Below are positions 9,875-18,100 of a stretch of 44,107 nucleotides of DNA, piece by piece (within the stretch, counting starts at the first letter, position 1; each line of letters starts with the position of its first letter). The notes beneath the pieces are model-generated. The model saw nothing but the letters and a program-made list of their open reading frames with translations, ran no database searches and was not told the origin of the DNA. Source of the stretch: Planctomycetota bacterium (GTDB lineage Bacteria > Planctomycetota > Planctomycetia > Pirellulales > Pirellulaceae); contig JAPLNL010000049.1 of the NCBI GenBank assembly GCA_026692905.1, positions 1 through 44,107 on the forward strand, in the 5' to 3' direction. The translations under genes were made by a program, and so were the position numbers.

Positions 9875-10015
9875 GTGTAGAGCGATTGTCTCAATCGCTC
9901 GGCCGGCACTTTAGGCCCCATCCCGCAGAACAAAGAAGCAATGACTTGAAGGTGTAATTGGAATGCAATTGTGGTCTGCTCTTCCGAAACGATTGAGGAC
10001 AATCGTTTTACACTC
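9875..10015. repeat. REPIN-like element F3, copy 1
   Basis: The left end GTGTAGAGCGATTG...CAATCGCT (9875-9899) and right end GAAACGATTGAGGACAATCG...TACACTC (9986-10015) are each a hairpin (AGCGATTG/CAATCGCT; AAACGATTG/CAATCGTTT) and are inverted relative to each other. About 86 bp of less conserved sequence lies between. Two more copies occur at 17501-17649 and 17949-18100. Confidence 0.8.
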
Positions 10016-10226
10016 GCCTTTGGCGGTGCGACGAATCCGGAGTGTCATTTTCATCACGCGGCCCATGAGAACGCCAAAGCAGTGGCCATTCGGGACAAGC
10101 CCGAACCGGACAAAGCGACAAATATCAAAAGTCCATGTCGGCAAGAGTGACTTGCCAAATTCGCACCTCTCCGACGCGACTATTGAAACGTTGCCAGTAC
10201 CTGTTACAATCAGCCCATTGAGATCG

Positions 10227-10338
10227 GCTTTGAATGAAGCTCTCTGGATGCCGATCGTTTTACGGCTCATTCTAACGTCAAAGCTTTGAATGAAGCTTTC
10301 TGGATGCCGATCGTTTTACGGCTCATTCTAACGTCAAA
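10227..10338. repeat. Tandem duplication, two 56-bp units
   Basis: Unit 1 (10227-10282) and unit 2 (10283-10338) begin GCTTTGAATGAAGCT and end CATTCTAACGTCAAA. They differ at one position seen by eye (CTCTCTGG versus CTTTCTGG), so the duplication looks recent. Each unit contains CGATCGTTTTACGGCTC, which resembles the ACAATCGTTTTACACTC end of repeat F3. Confidence 0.85.
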
Positions 10339-10475
10339 ACAACCATGCCCATTCTATCGCCCGATTCGAATTGCTCTGAGCAATCCTCTATGCCCGATAG
10401 CGAGGCTCAGCGCACCGCTTCAAACATCTTTGCGATGCCAAGTCAAGTTAAGACGTTGGGGAAAGCGAGGCAGGC

Positions 10476-10575
10476 GAGGCTCCTGCCGAGCCAGCGGTGC
10501 ATAGGTTCGGCAGGAGCCTCACCCTCCCGATTATCGCATTGTTTGGTGAACTCGGTGAAAACATGTTTACGGCGG
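10476..10575. repeat. Palindromic repeat family F1, copy B
   Basis: The hairpin arms GAGGCTCCTGCCGAGCC (10476-10492) and GGTTCGGCAGGAGCCTC (10504-10520) match copies A and C, and the AAACATGTTTACGGCGG tail (10559-10575) ends at the base before the ATG of the next gene. Read as protein it gives a GSAGASPS-type peptide; an upstream in-frame ATG at 10345 would wrongly add this repeat to the downstream protein. Confidence 0.8.
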
Positions 10576-13437
10576 ATGGCCCAGCCTCACAACGCATATC
10601 GCAAGATTTTGACAACGGCGATTTTCTTTTCGACGTTGCTAACACTCACCCATTCGTCATCGGCCCAGTTAGATGAAGCGGATGCTCCCGTTATCCAACT
10701 GCGAGGCAAAGTAATCGTACCCGAGGGGATAGACCCACGCGAACTCACGTGCGAACTAGTCGAAAGAACCAAACGGCAATTTGATTTCGAGGTCACTTCA
10801 ATAAAACTCAAGGACGACTTGACCTTTGTGACTCAAACCAAGGGGTTAACTTATCGTTCGGTTATTGTGGTCCGTAGCCTAGATCGGAAATGGCGAGGCG
10901 CTTGGTCTTGCTCGCGATTCGAACTGCACTCGAAATCGAAGGAAGAGATTGAATTGACGTTAGAGCCTGTCAATCTTCGGCCCATCCAAGTCACTTATGA
11001 TTCAAAGCCTCAGGCTGGTGCCACTGTGTTTATCGAGGATGCGCTGTGCGTTGAACCAATGACGACGGACCGGGATGGGATTGTATGGGTCGATACTCTC
11101 GATAGTGGCAAAAATGTTTCGGCGGTCGCTACCGACCATGATCGGTTGGTTTCAATCCTCTGGTACGGCGATTTTCCGAGCGACGGTTCTCCCTTTCTCG
11201 TTACCCTCAAACGATGGGAACAAGGCGCAGTTCAAGTCGTCGGAGTGGATGGCAAGCCTGTAGCGGATCTTCAATTTGCTTGCTGTAGCATTGGAAGCGA
11301 CAAACAAAATACTAGTGACTTGCGGCGATCATTCTGCGCTCGAAGCGGTCCTGATGGCATAACCGCACCGATCTTGTTCTCAGAGGAGCGAATGCATTTT
11401 GAAGTGTTTACGCCGAATATGCGTTTCGTTTCCTTCGACAAGTCTACGACTCCGCATAAGGTCATCGTTGCCCCAGTGCAGCCGAATGTCGAGGTTCGGG
11501 GCAAGCTCCGTTTACCAGACGGCATTGGAAGCGGCTTATTGCTGTCAGGCCTCAGTTTTCAAAACGAAGCACCGAATCATTCGTCGTCTTTTGATTGCCG
11601 AGTGAACGCGGACGGGACTTTTGTTGCGTCGGTTCATCCTGAATATACGTATTGTGTTTACATCCAAGATGCAAAATGGGTGACTGCTCCTTGGACGGGA
11701 ATCATGTCTTCGGCTAAGTCAGACATTGCAAAGCCAGTTGAGCTGGACATTGTCGAAGGGGAAAAGGTCGAGGTGTTGGTAACGCGAGGCAAGGACTTCG
11801 CCCCCTACGCAGGCGTTTGGGTCAGTTTTACTCAATACCATTCCTTTTCCTGGATGGAAGATGGAGTCGAGCAGCTCGGAACGGGAGGACCGGATTGGCC
11901 TGTTTGCACCGATGAGGAGGGATTCGCTTCTGTCTGCCTTGGTCCCGGTGCAATGGAGATTTTCGTCAGCGACGATAATTGGAGTTACAAGAAGGGAACC
12001 AATGTACTTTCAGGAACGCCGACCGTCCTAACCGTACATCGGGACGAACCGGAATCGATCGCATTCAGCGGACAGGTCAAGATTGCGGATGCTGTAGAAA
12101 CAAACATAGCGTTGTCACAGATCAGCATCGATTTGTACTTGCACGATGTGTACAAACCGACCGCAAAGCTGATAGTTGACAACGATGGCCGTTTCAAGGG
12201 AATCGCCGCCAAGCCACGCATTGCCCTCTTGGCTCGAACCAAGGACGCACAGTACAGTGGCGTTCTCGTTGTCGATCTTGAGTCCAACAAGGCAACACCT
12301 CTGAACTTAGAATTGCATCGATCTGTATCGCTTTTCGGTAGGGTGGTCGACCCAGATGGTTTTGCATTGGCAGATGCCAGACTGGAGTTTGGAACCCAAC
12401 CTGCCATTCATTGGCCAGTCAAGGAGCCTTTTGGTTCCAATATTTTTCACACGGAGAATCTTTTCGTAACCACGGATAGGCAGGGAAAGTACCGCTTCGA
12501 AAATGTTTGCAGCGGCGTGCCATCCGCGATGTTTGCTAACTATCGAGATGGCGATGCCAAAACGGTTCTCTACGAACAGATGTTGGAACCACCGACGGCT
12601 TTGGTTCCGACCATCGTCATGCCTGAGGTGAACATGAATTCTCGTTCGATCGAGGCTCGAATCAAGAACCGAGTGGATAGCTCTAGGCTGATCAATTCGA
12701 ATACTCTTCTTGTCTTCCATGGCTCCGACAAAGCAGCCGTTGAAATGGCAAAGGGGCTCCTTGCGCGAAGCACAGTCAAGTCGACGCGTGACTTAAGCCC
12801 CTTGGTGATTTCGGACTCAACCGTTGCCGAGAACCCTTCGAATTCGGCTTGGCTCAAAGAACAAGGATGGATTCTTTCCAACACGCAAGAACTATTGCTG
12901 GTCCTCTTCGACCAAACTGGTAAACCGATTTTCAACAAACGTATTCAAGCATCGGACGACATCCTTTCGATTGGCGACGTCATCGAGTCGACGCAATTGC
13001 AATTGGCTGAACAGTCTTGGGATGCACAGACCCGTTTCGATAAGGCGTTGAAATTGGCTCGTCGAACCAATCGCGATGTTTGGATTAGCTTCGTTTCGAC
13101 TCGCCACCCAGCGTCAATCGCACTTCTCCGCTGGCAGAATGAGAATCGCAAAGAACTTGAAAAACACTTTGTGCTGATGCCGATCGATTGGTTTCGCGAC
13201 AAAGATGCAAAGGTCATTGCTGAGCGATACAGCATTCCTTTAGATCAAGATACTGGTTTGTTCAGCGTTTTGGTCAACAAAGAAGGAGTGTTGCTCGAAG
13301 ACACTTCTGGCGAATCTCCCTACGGGCAAATGCGGCCTTCTGAGTTCATCGACCGGGAGCGAATGGGGAAGCTGATGAAGGCTGCGAGCTTGCCCATGGA
13401 TGAAGTGCAACGGAAGGAACTGGTTGATTCGATGTAA
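10576..13437 (+). CDS. Secreted carboxypeptidase-regulatory-like protein with degenerate thioredoxin-like C-terminus
   Basis: A 953-residue protein. The ATG at 10576 is chosen because a signal peptide follows at once (AYRKILTTAIFFSTLLTLTH, Ala-type cleavage near residue 30). The body is a series of beta-rich modules resembling carboxypeptidase-regulatory/CNA-B-like domains (VRGKLRLPDG, LFGRVVDPDGFALADARL followed by GKYRFENVCSG). From about residue 705 there is a thioredoxin-like segment (NTLLVFHGSD ... LLLVLFDQTGKPIFN), and a second from about 825 (DVWISFVSTRHPASIALLRW ... FSVLVNKEGVLLED). In the second, the place where CxxC is expected reads TRHPA, so redox activity is unlikely. The protein is exported and its role unknown; such proteins are common in planctomycetes. 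It ends convergently with the 13659 gene across a repeat. Confidence 0.75.
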   Translation: MAQPHNAYRKILTTAIFFSTLLTLTHSSSAQLDEADAPVIQLRGKVIVPEGIDPRELTCELVERTKRQFDFEVTSIKLKDDLTFVTQTKGLTYRSVIVVRSLDRKWRGAWSCSRFELHSKSKEEIELTLEPVNLRPIQVTYDSKPQAGATVFIEDALCVEPMTTDRDGIVWVDTLDSGKNVSAVATDHDRLVSILWYGDFPSDGSPFLVTLKRWEQGAVQVVGVDGKPVADLQFACCSIGSDKQNTSDLRRSFCARSGPDGITAPILFSEERMHFEVFTPNMRFVSFDKSTTPHKVIVAPVQPNVEVRGKLRLPDGIGSGLLLSGLSFQNEAPNHSSSFDCRVNADGTFVASVHPEYTYCVYIQDAKWVTAPWTGIMSSAKSDIAKPVELDIVEGEKVEVLVTRGKDFAPYAGVWVSFTQYHSFSWMEDGVEQLGTGGPDWPVCTDEEGFASVCLGPGAMEIFVSDDNWSYKKGTNVLSGTPTVLTVHRDEPESIAFSGQVKIADAVETNIALSQISIDLYLHDVYKPTAKLIVDNDGRFKGIAAKPRIALLARTKDAQYSGVLVVDLESNKATPLNLELHRSVSLFGRVVDPDGFALADARLEFGTQPAIHWPVKEPFGSNIFHTENLFVTTDRQGKYRFENVCSGVPSAMFANYRDGDAKTVLYEQMLEPPTALVPTIVMPEVNMNSRSIEARIKNRVDSSRLINSNTLLVFHGSDKAAVEMAKGLLARSTVKSTRDLSPLVISDSTVAENPSNSAWLKEQGWILSNTQELLLVLFDQTGKPIFNKRIQASDDILSIGDVIESTQLQLAEQSWDAQTRFDKALKLARRTNRDVWISFVSTRHPASIALLRWQNENRKELEKHFVLMPIDWFRDKDAKVIAERYSIPLDQDTGLFSVLVNKEGVLLEDTSGESPYGQMRPSEFIDRERMGKLMKAASLPMDEVQRKELVDSM

Positions 13438-13473
13438 AGGTATCGAAAGACGGCTCGCAATGTTGCGTTTTAT

Positions 13474-13626
13474 GTCACCCTCCCTCTGGGAGGGATCGTC
13501 CGGTTTAGTCACCCTCCCTCTGGGAGGGTCGAGCGAAGCGAGGGGAGGGTGAAGTGCGAGGGCGAACTGCACCGACACTTCACCCTCCCCGGGCCGAAGG
13601 CCCGACCCTCCCAGAGGGAGGGTGAC
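13474..13626. repeat. Large inverted repeat, family F2
   Basis: A first partial copy (13474-13494) is followed by a full arm at 13508-13556 (GTCACCCTCCCTCTGGGAGG ... GGTGAAGTG) and its inverted partner at 13576-13626. The roughly 50-nt arms match except for their centres (GAGCGAAGCGA versus GGGCCGAAGGCCC). The element fills the gap between two convergent genes and would form a strong stem on either strand, so it probably ends both transcripts as well as being a dispersed repeat. Confidence 0.8.
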
Positions 13627-13658
13627 TACCTATTTGCCTTTGGCAATACTATTGCCAA

Positions 13659-14789
13659 CTATACGTTTGCCCACTGGCGATTCTTGGCGCTCGATAGCAC
13701 CGCGTCGCATACCTTTTGCGTCTCCAATGCATCACGGAACGACGGATGAGCTTGCTCGCCGGTTTCCAGGCTCTTAAGGAAGTCAGCGACTTGGTGGATG
13801 AACGAGTGTTCGTATCCAATCTGCAAACCAGGTACCCACCAATTGCCCATGTACGGCTGGTTGCCATCCGATACGTGAATGTTTCGCCAGCCACGCACGG
13901 TCGACTCGTCTGCGTAATCGAAGTACTTGAGTCGGTGCAAGTCGTGTAGATCCCAAGCGATACTCGCATTTTCGCCGTTGATCTCTAGCGTGTACAACGC
14001 CTTGTGACCTCGAGCGTAACGGGTCGACTCGAATAGCCCTAGCGAACCGTTGTCGAAGTGACAGAAGAACGAACAGGCATCGTCGATACCAACCGGTTGC
14101 TTTGTGCCCGTCTCGGAGTGCATTCGCTCTTTTACAAACGTTTCAGTAACTGCTGATACGTCTTTGATGGAGCCGTTGAGCCACAATGCGGTATCGATAC
14201 AGTGGGCCAACAAGTCGCCAGTGACTCCGCTACCTGCGGCTTCGACGTCCAACCGCCAAGTTCCTGCGCCACCTTGGGGTACGTCCGCGTTGATGGTCCA
14301 GTCCTGAAGGAAATTGGCACGATAATGGAAGATTCGTCCGAGTTTGCCGGAGTCGATAATTTGCTTGGCAAGCGTGACTGCTGGGACACGGCGGTAGTTG
14401 TACCAAACCATGTTGGCTACTCCGGCCTTTTCGACCGCTTCACACATTTCTTCCCCTTCAGCCGTATTCATGGCAAGGGGTTTTTCGCAAAGAATCATCT
14501 TGCCCGCTTTCGCAGCGGCGATCGCGATTTCTTTGTGGATATTGTTCGGCGTACAAATATCGACGGCATCGATATCTGATCGTTCCAACAGCTTTCGCCA
14601 ATCGGTTTCGATCGATTCATAGCCCCAAGTCGCTGCGAAGGTCTTTGCTTTGTCCGCGTTGCGAGCGCACAAGGCCTTCATGACCGGTTTGTATTCCGAG
14701 GGAAAAAAGTGATTCGCTTGAGCGTAAGCATTCGAGTGTGCTTTGCCCATGAACCCATAACCGATCATGCCAATGCGTAGTTCTTTCAT
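13659..14789 (-). CDS. Gfo/Idh/MocA family oxidoreductase
   Basis: A 376-residue NAD(P)-dependent dehydrogenase. The N-terminal Rossmann fold has GYGFMG at residues 10-15 (GxGxxG), the family motif CEKPLAMN at 101-108 contains the catalytic-region Lys103, and GDLLAHCID at 191-199 supplies the Asp/His pair (D192, H196) of the substrate site. The substrate is probably a sugar, inositol or related polyol, but the residues do not say which. It lies 65 bp downstream of the TIM-barrel isomerase on the same strand and is probably cotranscribed with it. In planctomycetes this family is much expanded and used on diverse polysaccharide-derived sugars. The start at 14789 gives the normal N-terminus of the fold. 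Confidence 0.93.
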   Translation of the reverse strand: MKELRIGMIGYGFMGKAHSNAYAQANHFFPSEYKPVMKALCARNADKAKTFAATWGYESIETDWRKLLERSDIDAVDICTPNNIHKEIAIAAAKAGKMILCEKPLAMNTAEGEEMCEAVEKAGVANMVWYNYRRVPAVTLAKQIIDSGKLGRIFHYRANFLQDWTINADVPQGGAGTWRLDVEAAGSGVTGDLLAHCIDTALWLNGSIKDVSAVTETFVKERMHSETGTKQPVGIDDACSFFCHFDNGSLGLFESTRYARGHKALYTLEINGENASIAWDLHDLHRLKYFDYADESTVRGWRNIHVSDGNQPYMGNWWVPGLQIGYEHSFIHQVADFLKSLETGEQAHPSFRDALETQKVCDAVLSSAKNRQWANV

Positions 14790-14854
14790 CTGCTTCTATT
14801 CTGGTTTGAGAGTGAGTGATTGAGTTAGTGCTGATTTCGCGGGCCTTGGATTGA

Positions 14855-15886
14855 TTACCAACCGTGTGCATCCCGGACGCGAATCATGGCGTCCAAAATG
14901 GAATTCCATGTTGCTGGCTTTTCGAGCGTCGCATTGGGGAACATGCATCCGTCCCAGCAGATATGCTTGATGCCACGCGACTGAGCATCTTTGAGCCAGT
15001 ATCCTGCGCATCGAACAATGTCCAGCTTGCCATTCGGATCATCGGCTGGGCAGTGTTTGCCGGTCTTGTCGTGCGAGCCGGCACCGTGAACGTTGCCGTC
15101 GTTCTGGGCCACGTGGAAATCGATGGTCCAAGGTCGAAGCTTGTCGGTCATCGTTTCGTAAGCGGCATAGAACTCAGCCTCCGTGTATTCGCTCTTGAGC
15201 AACGCGTGTTCCGGCGCGTTGTAACCCATTAAGTAGAGATACGTGTGAGCCAAGTCGGCTTGGAAGCCCAAGGCCTCTGGCATTCCAACTCCTTCGAGTA
15301 CGTCGAGCATGTCCTTCCAGCTATGCATACCAGCCCAACAAATCTCCCCTTCCGCAGCCAATCGTTGGCCGTGATCTTTGGCGATTTGGGCGGCTTCCTT
15401 AAAGGTATCAACGATCTTTTGTGTGTTGGCCTTCTTATCTTGTCGCCATTTCTCGATCCCAAACTCAGCGCTGTCGATTCGAATGACTCCGTACTTGCGA
15501 ACACCATGTTTTTCGAAAATGCCTGCGATGCGGCAAGCCATTCGAACTGCCGAAAGGAATTTTTCTTTGGCTGCGGCGTCACCCATTGCGGAGTCACCAA
15601 CAGTGCCTGGCCAAACCGGTGCCACGAGCGAACCAACGCTAAAGCCATGGCTTGCGATCAAGTCCGCAATCCGATTCAGTTCCGCATCGCTAGCGTTGGG
15701 GTCTGTATGCGGAAAGAACAGGAAGTAATCGATGCCATCGAATTTCTGGCCGTTCACGGAAGCGGCGGCGGTCAGCTCAAGCATATGCTCAAGGCTGATC
15801 GGTGGCTCCTGGCCTTCTCCGTCCCCCTTTCCAACCAAACCCGGCCACATAGCGTTGTGAATTTTTGGAGAGGACTTAGTAGGCAT
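14855..15886 (-). CDS. Sugar phosphate isomerase/epimerase, xylose-isomerase-like TIM barrel
   Basis: A 343-residue cytoplasmic protein of the AP-endonuclease-2/xylose-isomerase-like TIM-barrel family. Likely metal ligands are Glu179 or Glu181 in AAEGEICW, Asp211 and His214 in QADLAHTY, and His258 in [11 protein letters not shown], followed by a conserved WDGCMF near 311. Members isomerise or epimerise sugars and keto-polyols (for example inosose or hydroxypyruvate-type substrates). The gene lies between the PMI-like cupin and the Gfo/Idh/MocA gene on the same strand, which suggests one sugar pathway. The exact substrate cannot be read from the sequence. Confidence 0.88.
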   Translation of the reverse strand: MPTKSSPKIHNAMWPGLVGKGDGEGQEPPISLEHMLELTAAASVNGQKFDGIDYFLFFPHTDPNASDAELNRIADLIASHGFSVGSLVAPVWPGTVGDSAMGDAAAKEKFLSAVRMACRIAGIFEKHGVRKYGVIRIDSAEFGIEKWRQDKKANTQKIVDTFKEAAQIAKDHGQRLAAEGEICWAGMHSWKDMLDVLEGVGMPEALGFQADLAHTYLYLMGYNAPEHALLKSEYTEAEFYAAYETMTDKLRPWTIDFHVAQNDGNVHGAGSHDKTGKHCPADDPNGKLDIVRCAGYWLKDAQSRGIKHICWDGCMFPNATLEKPATWNSILDAMIRVRDAHGW

Positions 15887-15975
15887 ACAAACTCCGGTGT
15901 CTCTTAAAGTTAGTTAAGGGGGGATTGGTAGTTAGGTGGGGGGAGTGATTGGCCTGGGGTATCGGTTTTGATTCG

Positions 15976-16040
15976 TAGCGAAAGTCGTCAAGACTTTCGG
16001 CGAATTACGAACGATCCGAAACTCTTGACGAGTTTCGCTG
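15976..16040. repeat. REPIN-like inverted repeat F5
   Basis: The left arm AGCGAAAGTCGTCAAGACTT... (from 15977) and the right arm ending GACGAGTTTCGCTG (16040) are inverted 24-nt copies with two mismatches. Each arm is also a hairpin (GAAAGTC/GACTTTC and GAAACTC/GAGTTTC). A further ATTCGCTACGA piece near 16083-16093 matches the left edge in inverted orientation. It lies between the cupin and the isomerase gene and may weaken read-through between them. Confidence 0.75.
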
Positions 16041-16087
16041 CCCCAAAATCAATTTGTGTTGAAGCAAAATCAAATGGTGTTGATTCG

Positions 16088-17353
16088 CTACGATTGTGTT
16101 TTCCATGCCCCGTTGAGCGGCATATTTGCATGAGCGTCTGGACCGAAGTAACGCAGACCCACGAGTGGTTCGCTACCGGTGTTTTCGATCTCGACACCTC
16201 TCGATGCAGCATCGTGGCTGATAAACACTTCGTCTTCGGTGTTTTGTCCGAATCGAATCATGGCTGGGGTTTGCAACGCCAGCTTGCCCATTCGGCCCTT
16301 GCCCTGCACCGTGATCCAGCCGCTGGCCGCATTTTCTTTGAGGATGCAGCGGGCGCCTGGCTCAACGGTCAGCTCTTTCGCGCTGAACAATTGCTCTTTG
16401 TCGATGTGCCCGTAGACAATCCACTTGTCGGTGTAGCCATCGCCACTCATTTGCTTGTCCGTCACAGGCTCAATGTAGTTACTGTCCTTGAAGTGGGTGT
16501 CGACATTCTTTTCCCAATCCAATTGGCCGATGATGAAGTCGAGGTCTTGGTGCTTTTCTGGTGGCATATCTTTGACCAAAAGCGACCATGGAACATAGCG
16601 TCCCTCAACAATCGACTGGTACATACCGAAGACGTCGCTACCCCATTGAGGCTCGTACGTGCAGAGGGAGCCTGGAGCATGTAAAACGCCAGGCGGTATC
16701 AGCCAACCGGTTCCTCGTTTTAGGCGATAAGCTCGCGAGAGATCGAGGATGCCGTTATCCCCCTTGTTCCAGTTCTCCAAGCAACGGCGAAGGTCTTGTT
16801 TGGTTGTGCCGGGTTCTAGTCCCATGAAGGTATAGGAGAAATTGTTGTCGACGTTGTTGTATTGTGGTGGGAAGTAATAGCTTTCAGGCTTACCTTCTTG
16901 ACCAACCAACTTGGCATCCTTTTGCGATTGATGCATGTGGTGAGGGATGGGGCCCATGTTGTCGAAGAATTTCGAGTAGACCGGCCATCGCGAGTACTTC
17001 TTGAAAATCGAATCGCCGACCAGCTTGTTTCCTTGTTCTGCAACGGCATCCTTGAGAAGAAACTTCTTGCCTTCGAACAAGCAGAAACTGAGTCCTTCGT
17101 GCCAAACGCGGCCTTCGTTGGCAGCTTCGGTGGTGCTTGAGAACCAGCGTTCATCGATCCCGCCGCGGTTCGCACCGAAGGCATACAGATCGCCAGGAAA
17201 CAATTTGATACGACGACCTGGGTGCAAGAAGCTTCGCGGGACCCAAGTCGGGGTCAGTCGCAGCAAACCATCGCCAGCATCCAACGCTTGGCCGAGGATT
17301 TTCGCCACATTGTCCGCGGAGACCAAACCGTCATCCAAACCTGTTCCAGCCAT
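16088..17353 (-). CDS. Mannose-6-phosphate-isomerase-like cupin
   Basis: A 421-residue protein with features of type I phosphomannose isomerases: PHHMHQ (His138, His139, His141) followed by GKPESYY (Glu157), then the second-half motif IPPGVLHAPG (His225), which together can bind one metal ion. The C-terminal part (about 300-421) is a second beta-barrel with WITVQGKGRMG. The gene may isomerise a sugar or sugar phosphate before the isomerase and dehydrogenase downstream on the same strand. A 201-bp gap containing a REPIN-like element separates it from the isomerase, so a single transcript is likely but not certain. A non-enzymatic cupin is an alternative. Confidence 0.78.
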   Translation of the reverse strand: MAGTGLDDGLVSADNVAKILGQALDAGDGLLRLTPTWVPRSFLHPGRRIKLFPGDLYAFGANRGGIDERWFSSTTEAANEGRVWHEGLSFCLFEGKKFLLKDAVAEQGNKLVGDSIFKKYSRWPVYSKFFDNMGPIPHHMHQSQKDAKLVGQEGKPESYYFPPQYNNVDNNFSYTFMGLEPGTTKQDLRRCLENWNKGDNGILDLSRAYRLKRGTGWLIPPGVLHAPGSLCTYEPQWGSDVFGMYQSIVEGRYVPWSLLVKDMPPEKHQDLDFIIGQLDWEKNVDTHFKDSNYIEPVTDKQMSGDGYTDKWIVYGHIDKEQLFSAKELTVEPGARCILKENAASGWITVQGKGRMGKLALQTPAMIRFGQNTEDEVFISHDAASRGVEIENTGSEPLVGLRYFGPDAHANMPLNGAWKTQS

Positions 17354-17672
17354 GAAAACACTCTTATTTCATTATTCGGGAAATTGATGTTGTGCGAGGA
17401 AAGTAGGCGAGTTCCACCGTTTGGGGGACGACAGCACCGCAATCCGAGATTTAAGGCCCTGTTGTATTCCGAAAAGTCCGCATTTTCAAGATCCCATCTG
17501 GTAGAGTAAAGAGATTGTCCCAATCGCTTGGCGGGCCCTTTTGGCTATTGGCCGTTTTTGAAGGATCGGGCATGAAGCGGATTGTGCGTTTGCTAATGTG
17601 GAAGCAGATTCTCAGTTCAGAAACGATTGAGGACAATCGTTTTACACTCTTACTTGGAAACCGCGGAAAACC
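17354..17672. promoter_or_regulatory. Divergent region between cupin and DUF4404 genes
   Basis: This 319-bp region contains the start sides of two divergent genes. Nearly half is REPIN-like copy F3-2 (17501-17649), whose end lies only 23 bp before the DUF4404 start. That gene's promoter must therefore lie inside or across the repeat. No clear -10/-35 pair is seen. Confidence 0.4.
17501..17649. repeat. REPIN-like element F3, copy 2
   Basis: The left end GTAGAGTAAAGAGATTGTCC (17501) folds with CAATCGCTT, and the right end GAAACGATTGAGGACAATCG continues to TACACTC (17649). It has the same orientation as copy 3 at 17949-18100, so the two copies are direct repeats bracketing the DUF4404 gene. Confidence 0.82.
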
Positions 17673-17951
17673 ATGACAAACGTCGATCTGGAACAATTGC
17701 TAGACTCGCTCCGCCAGAATCTTGCGGACAATCCGGCAATTGACAAGCAAGTTGCTGAAAAAATGCAATTGCTGGTGGAGGATATCCAAAATAGGCTCAC
17801 GCGACCTGCTGCTGCATCGCAGCCCGAGTCCGCCCATCCGTTACTGGCGGGTCGAGTTCAGGAGTTGATCGACGACTTCCAAGCCCACCATCCGCGGCTT
17901 ACGTCCAACCTGTCGATGATCGCTGAACGATTGGCAGACATGGGGATCTAG
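17673..17951 (+). CDS. DUF4404 family protein
   Basis: A 92-residue, mostly helical, cytoplasmic protein matching the DUF4404 pattern: an N-terminal LEQLLDSLRQNL helix, a middle helix with VEDIQNRL, and a C-terminal HHPRLTSNLSMIAERLADMGI. The function of the family is unknown. The gene is bracketed by two direct copies of one REPIN-like element, and its TAG stop (17949-17951) is formed by the first bases of the downstream copy. Start at the ATG 17673; no Shine-Dalgarno is visible. Confidence 0.85.
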   Translation: MTNVDLEQLLDSLRQNLADNPAIDKQVAEKMQLLVEDIQNRLTRPAAASQPESAHPLLAGRVQELIDDFQAHHPRLTSNLSMIAERLADMGI

Positions 17952-18100
17952 AGTAAAGCGATTGTCTCAATCGCTTGGCGGGCACTTTAGGCGGTTATTG
18001 GAATTAACGCCATGAATCGCCATGAGGCGGATTTGCGTTAACTAATTTGGATGCGCCGATTCTCGGTTCAGAAACGATTGAGGACAATCGTTTTACACTC
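17949..18100. repeat. REPIN-like element F3, copy 3
   Basis: The left end TAGAGTAAAGCGATTGTCTC (17949) and the right end GAAACGATTGAGGACAATCG to TACACTC (18100) each fold into a hairpin. The element exactly fills the convergent gap: its first bases form the TAG stop of the DUF4404 gene and its last two bases contribute to the TGA stop of the minus-strand gene (18099-18101). It could serve both genes as a terminator. Confidence 0.82.

Larger units (their letters stand above)
9736..10575. other. 840-bp noncoding region made largely of repeats
   Basis: No credible gene lies between rtcB and the 10576 gene. The region holds a REPIN-like element (9875-10015), a perfect-period 56-bp tandem duplication (10227-10338) and an F1 palindromic element (10476-10575). 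Small open frames here translate repeat sequence and carry no recognisable domain. Confidence 0.7.

Noticed and set aside
9963-10289. Small open frame of 108 aa
   Set aside because: It runs through the REPIN-like element and the tandem duplication and has no recognisable domain.
10345-10575. N-terminal extension of the 10576 gene from an ATG at 10345
   Set aside because: The extension translates palindromic repeat F1 and would place a clear signal peptide 80 residues inside the protein.
17501-18100. DUF4404 and flanking repeats as an insertion sequence
   Set aside because: No transposase is encoded and the repeats are of REPIN type rather than IS terminal repeats; a cassette origin is kept only as a hypothesis.
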